A stretch of 64,000 nucleotides of DNA from a virus. Shown here one piece after another: positions 25,524 through 33,539 of the stretch. The stretch covers positions 62,001 to 126,000 of the IMG/VR virus record IMGVR_UViG_3300025012_000029. One strand, 5' to 3'. The translations under genes and the position numbers were made by a program. The notes below the pieces were generated by a model. It was not told the origin of the DNA and searched no databases. It saw only the letters and a list, made by a program, of their open reading frames with translations. Position 1 is the stretch's first letter. Each line of letters opens with the position of its first letter.

Positions 25524-25864
25524 TTTTCTTCTCGATATTCAACATGCTCCACATAACACTCAAAACAACACTTAAATTTGTTCATATATAAGTCGTCTTT
25601 TCTATTAAATGAATAAACTTTACAAGATACACAAATCCTATTGTTATCTTTGATAAATAGTTTCTTGGCAATAGAAACACCGCCATTGTTGACCATCTCT
25701 GGTTCTGGTGGAACAATACTATAAATTTCTTTTATTTGCTGAAGATAATTTTGTTCTTTTTCTATATCCCAAGATGCTTTGGGATTGGTTATGGCTTCAA
25801 TGCCATATTTTTCTTTAATAGCTTTTTCGAGATTTGCTAAATATTCCAGAGTTGGTTTAGGCAT
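25484..25864 (-). CDS. Small zinc-ribbon protein
   Basis: This protein has about 126 residues from the ATG at 25864, 1 nt past the upstream stop; an earlier ATG at 25888 is possible. The C-terminal half has a four-cysteine zinc site: CVSCKVYSF, then CCFECYVEH about 20 residues later. The N-terminal half is a charged helix (LANLEKAIKEKYGIE). No function is known to me. Its last 40 nt are shared with the GIY-YIG gene, suggesting that the element landed at, or has rewritten, the end of this gene. Confidence 0.6.
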   Translation of the reverse strand: MPKPTLEYLANLEKAIKEKYGIEAITNPKASWDIEKEQNYLQQIKEIYSIVPPEPEMVNNGGVSIAKKLFIKDNNRICVSCKVYSFNRKDDLYMNKFKCCFECYVEHVEYREEKWKTKLKELGFIE

Positions 25865-25865
25865 G

Positions 25866-26333
25866 TTATCGCAATTGTCCCGCTGCATATACAGATAAAG
25901 CAGTTAATGCTACACCAGCTAAAAAACCGCCACCTATGTATAACCAGGAATAGTCATTTGAATTGAGAGCCATATCGCGAAGCTTTTCTAACTCTTTATC
26001 TTTTTCTTCTATAATGATTTTTGATGTTTCTTCTTGAGTTTTGAGATTGATTTTCAAATTATCAATATCGAGTTTATTTTTTGCTTTTTCTTTTCCCAAT
26101 TCGAGATCAAGCTTGAGCTTAAACTGTTCTTCGAGATTTTCTTGCTCTGTCAATAAAACACCAGTAGCTGTTGGATCAAATAATGTCCCGTCGAATTCAA
26201 CTATATCTCCTTTATTTAGGATAGAAAATACACCAGTAGTAGATGTAGTTGTTTGAGCGTAGGATATGTTAATGCCTGACGATATACACAAAAAACTAGC
26301 GAGTATTGCTATTGGTTTTTTTAACTGGAACAT
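25866..26333 (-). CDS. Lysis-region exported protein with signal peptide, coiled coil and C-terminal membrane segment
   Basis: I start this gene at the ATG 26333, giving 155 residues and a normal signal peptide (FQLKKPIAILASFLC...SYA|QTT). An upstream ATG at 26387 would add 18 basic residues. After the signal come a short beta region (GDIVEFDGTLFDP), a long Glu/Lys/Leu coiled coil (about 70-125) and a C-terminal membrane segment (WLYIGGGFLAGVALTALSVYA). A periplasm-spanning protein anchored by its C-terminus is unusual and recalls unimolecular spanins, but there is no canonical lipobox. It overlaps the upstream spanin-like gene by about 38 nt. A role in outer-membrane disruption is inferred. 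Confidence 0.6.
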   Translation of the reverse strand: MFQLKKPIAILASFLCISSGINISYAQTTTSTTGVFSILNKGDIVEFDGTLFDPTATGVLLTEQENLEEQFKLKLDLELGKEKAKNKLDIDNLKINLKTQEETSKIIIEEKDKELEKLRDMALNSNDYSWLYIGGGFLAGVALTALSVYAAGQLR

Positions 26334-26688
26334 ATATAAATCCATACCTTTCTTGAATTTGGGACGCAAGTTTTTCTGGTTCAGCATGATATTTGACTAT
26401 CACTTGGATCTTTCTTTTACGTTCTACGTCTAACGCATCAGATTTCTTTTTGTAATCATCTTCTAAGGATTTTACTTTATTCTCAAAATCTTTAATAGCT
26501 TTATCGCGAAATTCTAATTCTTTTTGATGTAGATCGCGAACTTCTGTTATTTGTGTATTGTAAGAATCAACAGTTAATTTTAAAATTTCTTCAGCATTAC
26601 CTAAACGAATGTGAATATAAGTGATAACTGCGCCTATAATTACAAAAACGAGCCAATATTTTTTTAGAAATCCTAGAACTAATTCCAT
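26296..26688 (-). CDS. Inner-membrane spanin-like (Rz-type) protein
   Basis: This 130-residue protein has a single N-terminal membrane anchor (YWLVFVIIGAVITYIHI, residues 11-27) followed by a long charged coiled coil to about residue 105 and a short basic tail. This is the layout of i-spanins, which span the periplasm and help fuse inner and outer membranes at the end of lysis in Gram-negative hosts. The family call rests on topology and context, because spanins have little sequence conservation. Its start overlaps the holin-like stop (TAATG), and its 3' end overlaps the next lysis-region gene, like Rz/Rz1 nesting. Confidence 0.62.
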   Translation of the reverse strand: MELVLGFLKKYWLVFVIIGAVITYIHIRLGNAEEILKLTVDSYNTQITEVRDLHQKELEFRDKAIKDFENKVKSLEDDYKKKSDALDVERKRKIQVIVKYHAEPEKLASQIQERYGFIYVPVKKTNSNTR

Positions 26689-26951
26689 TACGGACCTTTT
26701 TCATTGACTGGGGGCACTGGTTCAACTTTTCCTTTTTTATTAGTGACCGAACCGTGTTTCCATGTAGTAGCGGTATCAACTGTTGCCTGCACACCGAGAT
26801 ATACGATTGCGATCATCTCCCACACATCTTCACTTATTTTTGTATACCAAAGAAGAAAAGTGGCGATCAAAAGAACAAATAATTTCTTAGAGACCCAACG
26901 ATTATATACTATATCGGCAATTTTTTTAACCTGTTCTACTATTTCTTTCAT
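26688..26951 (-). CDS. Holin-like small membrane protein
   Basis: This 87-residue protein has two hydrophobic segments (about residues 22-38, KLFVLLIATFLLWY; and 44-61, WEMIAIVYLGVQATV) joined by a short charged turn, with a charged Pro-rich C-terminus. This is holin-like topology, and it is followed directly by the spanin-like gene. It has a strong GGAGGA site. Holins set lysis timing by permeabilising the inner membrane. The function is inferred from topology and neighbours, and no sequence motif proves it. No classical endolysin gene was found beside it. Confidence 0.58.
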   Translation of the reverse strand: MKEIVEQVKKIADIVYNRWVSKKLFVLLIATFLLWYTKISEDVWEMIAIVYLGVQATVDTATTWKHGSVTNKKGKVEPVPPVNEKGP

Positions 26952-26974
26952 ATCTGTCCTCCAAAGTTAAATCA

Positions 26975-27208
26975 TTACTGCCAATTAGAGCCAGTTGTAA
27001 TGGAAATAATTTCCTCTTGCGTATAAGCCGCAAGTCCAAGACCCTGTAAACTAGGCGGCGCGCCGTTGGCTGTTACAAATTTTAAAATTGCCTGCGAGCC
27101 ATCGTTCGATGTGCGAAGCGTTTCACGAGAAGTCTGCACACAGTCTATGATTTGCTGATCCGTTATATCAGAAGTGTTCATTATTGCATATGTATATCTA
27201 TTTGGCAT
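26975..27208 (-). CDS. Small conserved phage protein, unknown function
   Basis: This 77-residue protein has the pattern NTSDITDQQIIDCVQTSRETLRTSNDGSQAILKF followed by YTQEEIISI (described here, positions 11-44 and 62-70). I recall similar short proteins in tail regions of marine T4-like phages, usually unannotated. It is likely a small alpha/beta virion or assembly protein. It starts a few nt past the LamG-like gene and precedes the lysis cassette. No ribosome binding site is obvious, so coupling to the upstream gene is likely. Confidence 0.58.
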   Translation of the reverse strand: MPNRYTYAIMNTSDITDQQIIDCVQTSRETLRTSNDGSQAILKFVTANGAPPSLQGLGLAAYTQEEIISITTGSNWQ

Positions 27209-27213
27209 ATATT

Positions 27214-28056
27214 TTACGGAGCAGAACCAGTAATATCTCCAGCCTCCATATTTTGCGCAGAACCAGAATTATTGTTTGTTGAATAATCAAAAAACGTTGG
27301 AAACGCATCAACACCGTCTCCCATTCTCCACCATCCAACTAAGTTTGAAGCAGCGGCAACAGACAATAGATTATTCGGCGCTCCCGAATTATATATTTCT
27401 GATCTATCAGATGATGTTAATTCTTTGTTCCAAATCGCCAATTCATCCATATATCCTTTATATAGTTGAGCGGCTTCGGCGTTCTGCGCTATTCGAGTTC
27501 GAACGGTTCCAACGGGAATAGTTGTTGTCGTACCAAGATTATTTAATGTGTAATCCGTCGATAATAATACATTATTACGATAAATTTTCATATTACCTGC
27601 CGCCGCTGTTCCATCAAACGTTGCAAAAACATGTTGCCATGAACCAGTAGTCATCACAGCAACAGAACGCGCAGTTATTTCTTTTGTAGCTGGAATGGCA
27701 AATAATCTAAATCTTAATTGCCCATTAACGTCTAATCCCAAAGACCATCCTACATTGGAATTATGGCGTGACACTATGTTATCTGAAGATTGGAACCCAG
27801 TCGGCTTAAGCCAAACCGAAATACTGAACGGTTGGTTGTAATCAAATGCAAGTTCATTGGCGGACCCACATTCTAAATATTCGTTCACACCATCAAACAA
27901 AAGAGAATAAGTGTTAGAATATGCTGTCACAACAACTTCGGGAGGCAAAGCTATTCTAGTAAGTTGCCCTAGATTATTCGTAATATAATTTTTACCTAAA
28001 TTATCTCTTCTGTTGGCTCGGAAATAACCATCTTGTCTATATCTCAACGTTGTCAT
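27214..28056 (-). CDS. LamG/concanavalin-A-like domain virion protein
   Basis: This protein has 280 residues from the ATG at 28056, which overlaps the upstream stop (TAATG); an earlier ATG exists but is less likely. Residues about 55-240 form a LamG-like jelly roll with typical marks: SLLFDGVNEYLECG, FSISVWLKPTGF, GSWQHVFATFDG, NMKIYRNNVLL, YMDELAIWNKEL and LVGWWRMGDG. Such domains on virions often bind surface glycans. The N-terminal 50 residues probably attach it to a partner. It lies in a set of three small appendage genes between the recombination and lysis genes. Confidence 0.78.
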   Translation of the reverse strand: MTTLRYRQDGYFRANRRDNLGKNYITNNLGQLTRIALPPEVVVTAYSNTYSLLFDGVNEYLECGSANELAFDYNQPFSISVWLKPTGFQSSDNIVSRHNSNVGWSLGLDVNGQLRFRLFAIPATKEITARSVAVMTTGSWQHVFATFDGTAAAGNMKIYRNNVLLSTDYTLNNLGTTTTIPVGTVRTRIAQNAEAAQLYKGYMDELAIWNKELTSSDRSEIYNSGAPNNLLSVAAASNLVGWWRMGDGVDAFPTFFDYSTNNNSGSAQNMEAGDITGSAP

Positions 28057-28412
28057 TATTGAGCTATCCTGTGAACCCATCCTGTAATGTTTACGATACT
28101 TCCCGTTGTCGCATGAGCGCGAACAACCGCAGAATTATTTAATACCGCGCCAGGTAAAACCAACGACAATCCTTGCGTACCAGTTAAGGCAAGCTTAATG
28201 TTGTCGTCCGGACTTGTTGTTCCGCCATATTGAATTGTAAGAATTGAATTAGAACCAGTCGTAGCGCAAGCAGCATACAGCCAAATTTCATCAAAGTTAG
28301 TTGTCCCGGCAACAGATGTATGGATTGCGGTTCCCGGAGAGCCCGTCGCTGCCACAAGTATTGGGCGCCCATTTGTGCTTCCCGAAAGTAGTTGTTTTGT
28401 AAACGTTGCCAT
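28056..28412 (-). CDS. Small beta-rich virion-type protein
   Basis: This 118-residue protein begins FTKQLLSGSTNGRPILVAAT and is beta-strand-rich with many Thr, Ser, Gly and Ala (IWLYAACATTGS, LSLVLPGAVLNN). It ends in NITGWVHRI. Short proteins with this opening occur beside tail or fibre genes in phages and are presumed virion components; no fixed function is known to me. It has a strong AAGGAG site. The stop overlaps the LamG gene start. It may form a small trimeric decoration. Confidence 0.62.
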   Translation of the reverse strand: MATFTKQLLSGSTNGRPILVAATGSPGTAIHTSVAGTTNFDEIWLYAACATTGSNSILTIQYGGTTSPDDNIKLALTGTQGLSLVLPGAVLNNSAVVRAHATTGSIVNITGWVHRIAQ

Positions 28413-28427
28413 TATAAATCTCCTTGA

Positions 28428-28826
28428 TTAAGAAAAAGTCCTGACTGCGATGATAAAATCTTCTTTATTCACTTGTCCAGTGGCATCCCCAATCGTTCCA
28501 CCGTATTCATATATAAATGTTATTTTATCCCCTGAACTAAGCGAAAATGGTGTATTCAGCCATGTAGCGGCAGAACCTGTTACTGTATAATCTGTTGTTA
28601 GATTATACAGAACTCCATTAACATTCATTCTAACATCTGTATTGTCTTGTGGAGTTTGGGTAAGAGTAAATGCTGTTTGTGACGCAGTTGCCGAAAAAAC
28701 ATCAATCTGTTCTGATGGCATTGAGAGAGTTTGCGGTTCCCACATTGCTGAAGAGGAATTATATGTAACAATTTCGTTATGAGTCGCACCATCTTGATGT
28801 AGTTGTTTTAATTTAAGCAAACTCAT
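28428..28826 (-). CDS. Small fibre-like protein with a module shared with the long fibres
   Basis: In this 132-residue protein, residues 1-35 resemble a fibre attachment or trimerising segment (LKQLHQDGATHNEIVTYNS). Residues 42-115 form the beta-module with TAFTLTQTP, VNGVLYNL and ITFIYEYGG, also found near the middle of the 1103-residue fibre (285-352) and at the end of the fibre at 5715-6902. The sharing indicates shuffling of a common fibre domain. It has a GAGAGGA site. It is probably a short fibre or spike component. Confidence 0.7.
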   Translation of the reverse strand: MSLLKLKQLHQDGATHNEIVTYNSSSAMWEPQTLSMPSEQIDVFSATASQTAFTLTQTPQDNTDVRMNVNGVLYNLTTDYTVTGSAATWLNTPFSLSSGDKITFIYEYGGTIGDATGQVNKEDFIIAVRTFS

Positions 28827-28912
28827 ATATTGTCCTCTCTATTAAAAAATAAAAAATTTTACATTTAATACTCTCTTTAATTAGTTATGATATTTCAATT
28901 TGTCAACTCTAA

Positions 28913-31519
28913 TCAAAAAACAACACTAGCAAATCCATCTTTGTTGTCAATAGAAATAATAGAATCTACAGAATCCTTTAATACATCCAAATGAGATATG
29001 AGAATAACACATTTGAATTGAGATTTAATTACATCAAGCATACGAATAAATCCAGCCATATTGTCTTCATCTAGTGAAGTTCCTGGTTCGTCGAGAATGA
29101 ATATATCAGACTTTGGAAGCGACGATATATTGATGAATGCTAATCGAATTGCCATTGAAGCAATACATTTTTGAGCACCTGAACCCATTTCGATCGGAAG
29201 CGGCTCATTATCGTTAGGTTTTTTCATGTAGATTTCTAATCTATTATCTTCATTTTCAAAATAAACTTGAAACTCCACTATGTTTGAAAGAATTTTGGAT
29301 ATTTCATCATTAATGTTTGGCAAACTCTTCTTGATGATGTCATAAGAAATACCGCTAGGGTGCATACATTTCATAAACAAATCATATGCTTCATAATCGC
29401 TGCGCATCTTATTTAATTCTTCTTTTTCTTGAGATAATTTCTCTATTTTTTGTTCAATGAATCCGGCATTTTTATACATGTCCTTCAATTTGTTTTCACA
29501 TGATACAAAATTAGACTTATAATCCTTTAAATCTTTTTCTTTGCTTTTTCTTTCGTTTAACAAGCTTTCTATTTTATCTATCTTTTCTTTATTTTCTTTA
29601 TACTTTTGTTCTCTAGCTAAAAGATTGAAAATTTCCATTTCAACTACTTTTAAAAGCTGCAACTTAATTTCAACTTGCGGCTTTAAATTTTTTATCTCGC
29701 GAACAAACATTATCTTTTTTTCAAGAAGTAGATTATATTTTGAAATTTGTTCCTCTACTTTGGCAGTATCTAATTTCTTAATTTTATCTTGAACATCATT
29801 TTTTTCTTGCTGCTTTTTTTCAATAAGAATTTTAATAATATTAATTTGTTCTTTAGCTTCGTATGCGCCACGAATGAATTTACAATGTGAATACTCAGAA
29901 CCACATGGAACCTCTTTCAAAATAGAAACCTTTTTCAAATCATGGTCCATATCTTTTTGACTATTATCAATTTCTTTTAAAAGCAACTCTAATGCGCTTT
30001 CATGATTTGAAATTATTTCTTGTTTATCTTTCAAAGATTGAATATCAAAATTTTCAATAAATTCATCAACTCTTTTGAGTTTAGATTCACTTTCAACAAT
30101 TTTATTCTCTATCTCTAAAATTGAGTTTTTAATATTTTGAGATTCATCGTTTTTCTTTTTTAGAGAACTACGGACTACATCGATGTCAATTAGTTCATCC
30201 GGAGAAGACTCAATAATTTGAGTCAAAACAATAATTTCTTTATCAAAAATAGAAATCTTATTTCCTAAATCAGAACAAGCAATTTCACATTCGGCAATTG
30301 AATTTTTGTTTTGAACTAATTGAATTTCTGCTTGAGAAATTTCATTATCAAAATTCTTTCCCTCCAATTTCTTAATTACGGATTTAATATCAGCAGATTC
30401 TTTATTAGCTAATTCAAACTTTTCCGAAAAGAAATCTACATCAAGAAATTTAGCAAGAATTTCTTTTCTTTCTGTTGAACCTTTATCAATATAAGTTAGC
30501 GCACCAAGTTGTGAAGACATTGATGTCAGCAAGAAATCATCAAATGAACCAAAATATTTAGTTATATTCTTATCGGTTTCAATTCTATCAATGCCGTTGA
30601 GAGATTCAATTTCTCCTGTCTTCATATCCTCAACTGAAAAATCGAGATATGTTTTAGCTTCAATTGTTTCCGAGCCATGAAGTTTTTTCACATATTTTTC
30701 TGAATCTCTTTTAATAAGGAATTTCTTATTTCCAGAACGCAACGTTGCCCTTCCTGATCCAGCATTACAATCTTTATTGATTATTTTTGTCTTCTTGCGA
30801 GAGTTCTTTGTAATAGAATTAAATAAAGTATAGAGAAAACTATCTACAATGCTTGATTTTCCAGAAAAATTCTTTCCAAACACTCCTATAGTTCCACTCA
30901 AATGATTAAAATCAATCTTATTACCAGAACCATAATTAAATAAATTATCCCACTCAAAATTCAAAACTTGATAATCAACATTTCTAATCGACGATTGTTT
31001 GGATTCTGCTAACAAATTTAACTTCTTGTTAATATCAAATAATTTTTCATAAAGACATTCATCAATATGATAATCTTTGAGATATTCTCTAATCAATTTT
31101 TCTTGGACGTTGACATTTCTTAAATCTTCTTTTTTTAATATTCCATCAATAGAAACAAAAGAATTTTTGTTATCTGCTTTATTTAAAAATGTAACACTAT
31201 CTGGGTTGAACTTTGTCTTTACTACATCAATAGATTTACGAATCGTATCAATGGGTAAATTAGTTTCAGAAATAACACGTAAACGAGCGCCAATAGGAAT
31301 GTCAATATTGGGATTTAAAGAACCGTCTGGTTCCAACACTATTGAAATAAATGGATTAGGATTTGGAATAGAAATGTGTTTAACTGTAAATGTTGTTTTA
31401 TCTTGAATGTCCCAAATTAAGAAACCTTTACTATTTTCCTCACCATGGTTCTGCTGAATTAATGAACCGGACCAGCGCACTTCGGGTGTTTTACGAAATA
31501 TCTTTATTTTTTTACTCAT
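28913..31519 (-). CDS. Rad50/SbcC-like ATPase (T4 gp46-like) with the C-terminal part of Mre11 fused to its N-terminus
   Basis: This is a recombination and double-strand-break repair subunit. Residues 12-45 (EVRWSGSLIQQNHGE, KGFLIWDI) match the last conserved block of Mre11/SbcD nucleases, not Rad50. The SMC-type ATPase starts near 185, with Walker A GKNFSGKSS (215-223). Two long coiled coils flank a hook with Cys spacing PCGSEYSHCKFI (about 536-547). A signature-like MGSGAQKC and Walker B IFILDEPGTSLDED follow near 780-820. The start ATG overlaps the stop of the endonuclease gene at 31512. In T4, gp46/gp47 resect DNA ends for recombination-dependent replication. The fused Mre11 tail, cut off from its catalytic half at 32536-33189, is the odd point. 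Confidence 0.9.
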   Translation of the reverse strand: MSKKIKIFRKTPEVRWSGSLIQQNHGEENSKGFLIWDIQDKTTFTVKHISIPNPNPFISIVLEPDGSLNPNIDIPIGARLRVISETNLPIDTIRKSIDVVKTKFNPDSVTFLNKADNKNSFVSIDGILKKEDLRNVNVQEKLIREYLKDYHIDECLYEKLFDINKKLNLLAESKQSSIRNVDYQVLNFEWDNLFNYGSGNKIDFNHLSGTIGVFGKNFSGKSSIVDSFLYTLFNSITKNSRKKTKIINKDCNAGSGRATLRSGNKKFLIKRDSEKYVKKLHGSETIEAKTYLDFSVEDMKTGEIESLNGIDRIETDKNITKYFGSFDDFLLTSMSSQLGALTYIDKGSTERKEILAKFLDVDFFSEKFELANKESADIKSVIKKLEGKNFDNEISQAEIQLVQNKNSIAECEIACSDLGNKISIFDKEIIVLTQIIESSPDELIDIDVVRSSLKKKNDESQNIKNSILEIENKIVESESKLKRVDEFIENFDIQSLKDKQEIISNHESALELLLKEIDNSQKDMDHDLKKVSILKEVPCGSEYSHCKFIRGAYEAKEQINIIKILIEKKQQEKNDVQDKIKKLDTAKVEEQISKYNLLLEKKIMFVREIKNLKPQVEIKLQLLKVVEMEIFNLLAREQKYKENKEKIDKIESLLNERKSKEKDLKDYKSNFVSCENKLKDMYKNAGFIEQKIEKLSQEKEELNKMRSDYEAYDLFMKCMHPSGISYDIIKKSLPNINDEISKILSNIVEFQVYFENEDNRLEIYMKKPNDNEPLPIEMGSGAQKCIASMAIRLAFINISSLPKSDIFILDEPGTSLDEDNMAGFIRMLDVIKSQFKCVILISHLDVLKDSVDSIISIDNKDGFASVVF

Positions 31520-32486
31520 ATTTTTTTATACATTCTAAAAATGATTGTTCAAAATCATTTTTTAATATTTCAGTTTCCCAAAATCTTAATAAGATAAATC
31601 CACCCTTTTGTGCTAAATTATTTTTAAAAACATCATTTTCAGCATTTTTACGTTGAATATCGTTTAATATAAAGAATATATCAGGATTGGCATGCCAATA
31701 ATCTCCATCACATTCTAATAGAATTTTTTTATTAATGAAAAAATCATAAACCTTAAATTTATGACTATCATAATAAACTCTAAATGACTTTGAATAAACA
31801 ACATTATTCTTAATAAGAATATTTTCCAAAATATTTTCAATTTTAGTTGATTTTGTTCTAAACAACTCTTTTTGTCCTATTTCCCAAGAATAATTCCCAT
31901 ATCGTTCTAAACAGGTTATCTCGCATTTTTCTCTTATTTCTTCATTTTGCCAATTATGTTCAACTCCATATCTCCTAAATAAAGTTTGTTTTCTTTTTTG
32001 AATTGAAGCAGGATCCCAACCTGGTGAGTATTCATTATTTTCCTTATATTTTTGTATTCCTTTTTTAATTTTTTCTACATATTCGGCATCTTTCCACGCT
32101 TCTTTCATTATTATAGAATGCCAATCTCTTTCTTCTTTTGGAGCTTTTCTTCCATAAACAGGACTTCCTTTTCCAGAATATAATATTTTTTGATGCTCAT
32201 CCTTACATTTTCTTGAACAATATCTATTCTTTTTTGTTTTTCTTATTCTAAAAATATAACCACATAAAATACACTTCCTATTTTCTCTTTCTATTTTCTC
32301 AATTCCTCTAATATTTTCATGTTGACATTTTTCGCTACAAAAAACTTCATTTTTGGTTTTTATTCCACATATTTTACAAATATTTTTTGGCTCTTTTATA
32401 TAACCAATATTTCTACATTTCAACGAACAATAAGTTTTGTAATTCGTGTCTACTCCGCATATACGACATTTTATCATTTCATTCAC
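31512..32486 (-). CDS. Zinc-finger plus Vsr-like (EDxHD-type) homing endonuclease
   Basis: This gene encodes about 321-324 residues; the ATG at 32477 has a better-spaced AAGG site than the GTG at 32486. The N-terminus has three treble-clef-like cysteine pairs (CRICGVDTNYKTYCSLKC, CKICGIKTKNEVFCSEKC and a third near residue 73). The middle is helical and basic. The C-terminus (about 215-320) has the Vsr/EDxHD nuclease layout: ILENILIKNNV, VYDFFINKKILLECDGDYWH, NDVFKNNLAQKGGF, LLRFWETEI. Candidate metal ligands are Asp and His in CDGDYWH. The gene lies exactly between the two halves of the Mre11-type nuclease and overlaps the start of the Rad50-like gene, as a homing insertion would. Confidence 0.8.
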   Translation of the reverse strand: MNEMIKCRICGVDTNYKTYCSLKCRNIGYIKEPKNICKICGIKTKNEVFCSEKCQHENIRGIEKIERENRKCILCGYIFRIRKTKKNRYCSRKCKDEHQKILYSGKGSPVYGRKAPKEERDWHSIIMKEAWKDAEYVEKIKKGIQKYKENNEYSPGWDPASIQKRKQTLFRRYGVEHNWQNEEIREKCEITCLERYGNYSWEIGQKELFRTKSTKIENILENILIKNNVVYSKSFRVYYDSHKFKVYDFFINKKILLECDGDYWHANPDIFFILNDIQRKNAENDVFKNNLAQKGGFILLRFWETEILKNDFEQSFLECIKKYE

Positions 32487-32521
32487 CTTATTTTTCTCGC
32501 AAAACTATGGAGAACTATAAG

Positions 32522-32530
32522 ATAAATAGT
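32522..32530 (-). promoter_or_regulatory. Intergenic ACTATTTAT motif, copy 2
   Basis: Minus-strand ACTATTTATC lies just after the stop of the Mre11 N-terminal gene and about 40 nt ahead of the Vsr-like endonuclease start. It is identical to the copies at 8739, 37005 and 39355. Promoter or RNA-signal function is inferred only. Confidence 0.33.
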
Positions 32531-32535
32531 CATTA

Positions 32536-33189
32536 TTACACAATTTCCCATCCATTTTTCAAATATATTTCAATTTCTTTTTCATCTATTTCTATTTCTT
32601 CATAGTTTTGTTCTGATATTTGTTGATTCGACTTGTGGATGTCGCCCAACATCACATAGTCCATCTTTTTGAATATAGAAACATCATCATCGGCATTTTC
32701 CATAGTCCAACCAATATCTGTCTCACAACCACTAATTGAACCATGATAAAGAGCAATATTAATATTGTTTTCATTTGTAGGATCTATCCAATTATCTCTA
32801 TCAAAAACATTCATTACGTTTAATGTAGTGTTGTCATTAAAAGGATATTCGCCAGATTTTAAGAACAGCTCTAAATTTGGATGATTAATTGCGTTAACAA
32901 CTGGAGAAACAGCATCTAATCTATTATTATTTTTATATACTTTGTCGTGATTTCCAAGAATCAATTTAGTGGGAGCAATATTAGCCAAATTTCTGAGAAA
33001 ATCTGATGCCATTTGGACATACTCTGGTGAGATATTACACTTAGTGTGAGCCAAATCCCCACAAAATACTATCAAATCTGGTTTTTCATCTCTTAAGATA
33101 GAATACAATTTTTCAAATATATAAATGTATTCTTCGTGACGAATTGTATTTCGCAGATGCAAATCACTCAAATGGATAATTTTAACCAT
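32536..33189 (-). CDS. Mre11/SbcD-like nuclease, N-terminal catalytic part (T4 gp47-like)
   Basis: This 217-residue metallophosphoesterase has motif I IHLSDLHL (Asp9, His11), CGDLAH (Asp45), GNHD (Asn80-Asp82), YHGS (His149) and LGDIHK (His185; the usual first His of GHxH is Asp here). After residue 186 the sequence stops resembling Mre11 and becomes an acidic tail (EEIEIDEKEIEIYL). The missing conserved block (GSLIQQN-type) is found at the start of the Rad50-like gene at 28913-31519, with an endonuclease gene between. The pair probably still act together as split nuclease and ATPase, but this is inferred. It is coupled to the upstream zinc gene (TAATG). Confidence 0.87.
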   Translation of the reverse strand: MVKIIHLSDLHLRNTIRHEEYIYIFEKLYSILRDEKPDLIVFCGDLAHTKCNISPEYVQMASDFLRNLANIAPTKLILGNHDKVYKNNNRLDAVSPVVNAINHPNLELFLKSGEYPFNDNTTLNVMNVFDRDNWIDPTNENNINIALYHGSISGCETDIGWTMENADDDVSIFKKMDYVMLGDIHKSNQQISEQNYEEIEIDEKEIEIYLKNGWEIV

Positions 33190-33533
33190 TACTTTTTTCT
33201 TTCTAAAGTTCGTCTTTCTCGCAATTCCCTATCTGCTCCACATTTTTTACAACAATCAAATTTATCTGAACAGGAATCACACAACGTTGGCACCGAACGA
33301 CCATATCCTTTATGTAATTCTCCACACCCCCGGCAAGTCCACTCAAATTTACTATCCACTCCCATTCCTGTGCCCCAAATATAATAACAAGCTAAACATT
33401 TGCGAACTTTAATTCTATCGTCCTTCTTTGGATCAAGTTTATAATTTTCTAATGCTTTTATTCTTCTTTCAACATCTTCTTGAGCAACGGAAGTTTGAAA
33501 TCGAAGTTGATACAAATCAAATTTTTTTGTCAT
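33189..33533 (-). CDS. Small multi-cysteine zinc protein
   Basis: This 114-residue protein has a basic N-terminus and four cysteine pairs: CLACYYIWG, CRGCGELH, CDSCSDKFDCCKKCG. These would bind two or three zinc ions, as in DnaJ-type or rubredoxin-like ribbons. No function is known to me. It is located between primase and the Mre11-like gene and coupled to both, so a nucleic-acid-binding role in replication or repair, or an RNA polymerase modifier, is plausible. Confidence 0.6.
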   Translation of the reverse strand: MTKKFDLYQLRFQTSVAQEDVERRIKALENYKLDPKKDDRIKVRKCLACYYIWGTGMGVDSKFEWTCRGCGELHKGYGRSVPTLCDSCSDKFDCCKKCGADRELRERRTLERKK

Positions 33534-33539
33534 ATAAAC

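Noticed and set aside
26296-26333. Lipoprotein signal in the C-terminally anchored lysis-region protein
   Set aside because: The residues before the Cys (ASFLC) do not fit a lipobox; cleavage after SYA is more likely.
31500-32560. Group I intron in the Mre11-Rad50 region
   Set aside because: No P3/P7 core or matching internal guide could be recognised by eye, so the split-gene explanation is preferred; transcript data could still overturn this.
31500-33189. Intein between Mre11 and Rad50
   Set aside because: No block A or block G splicing motifs are present at either side, and separate starts and stops exist.
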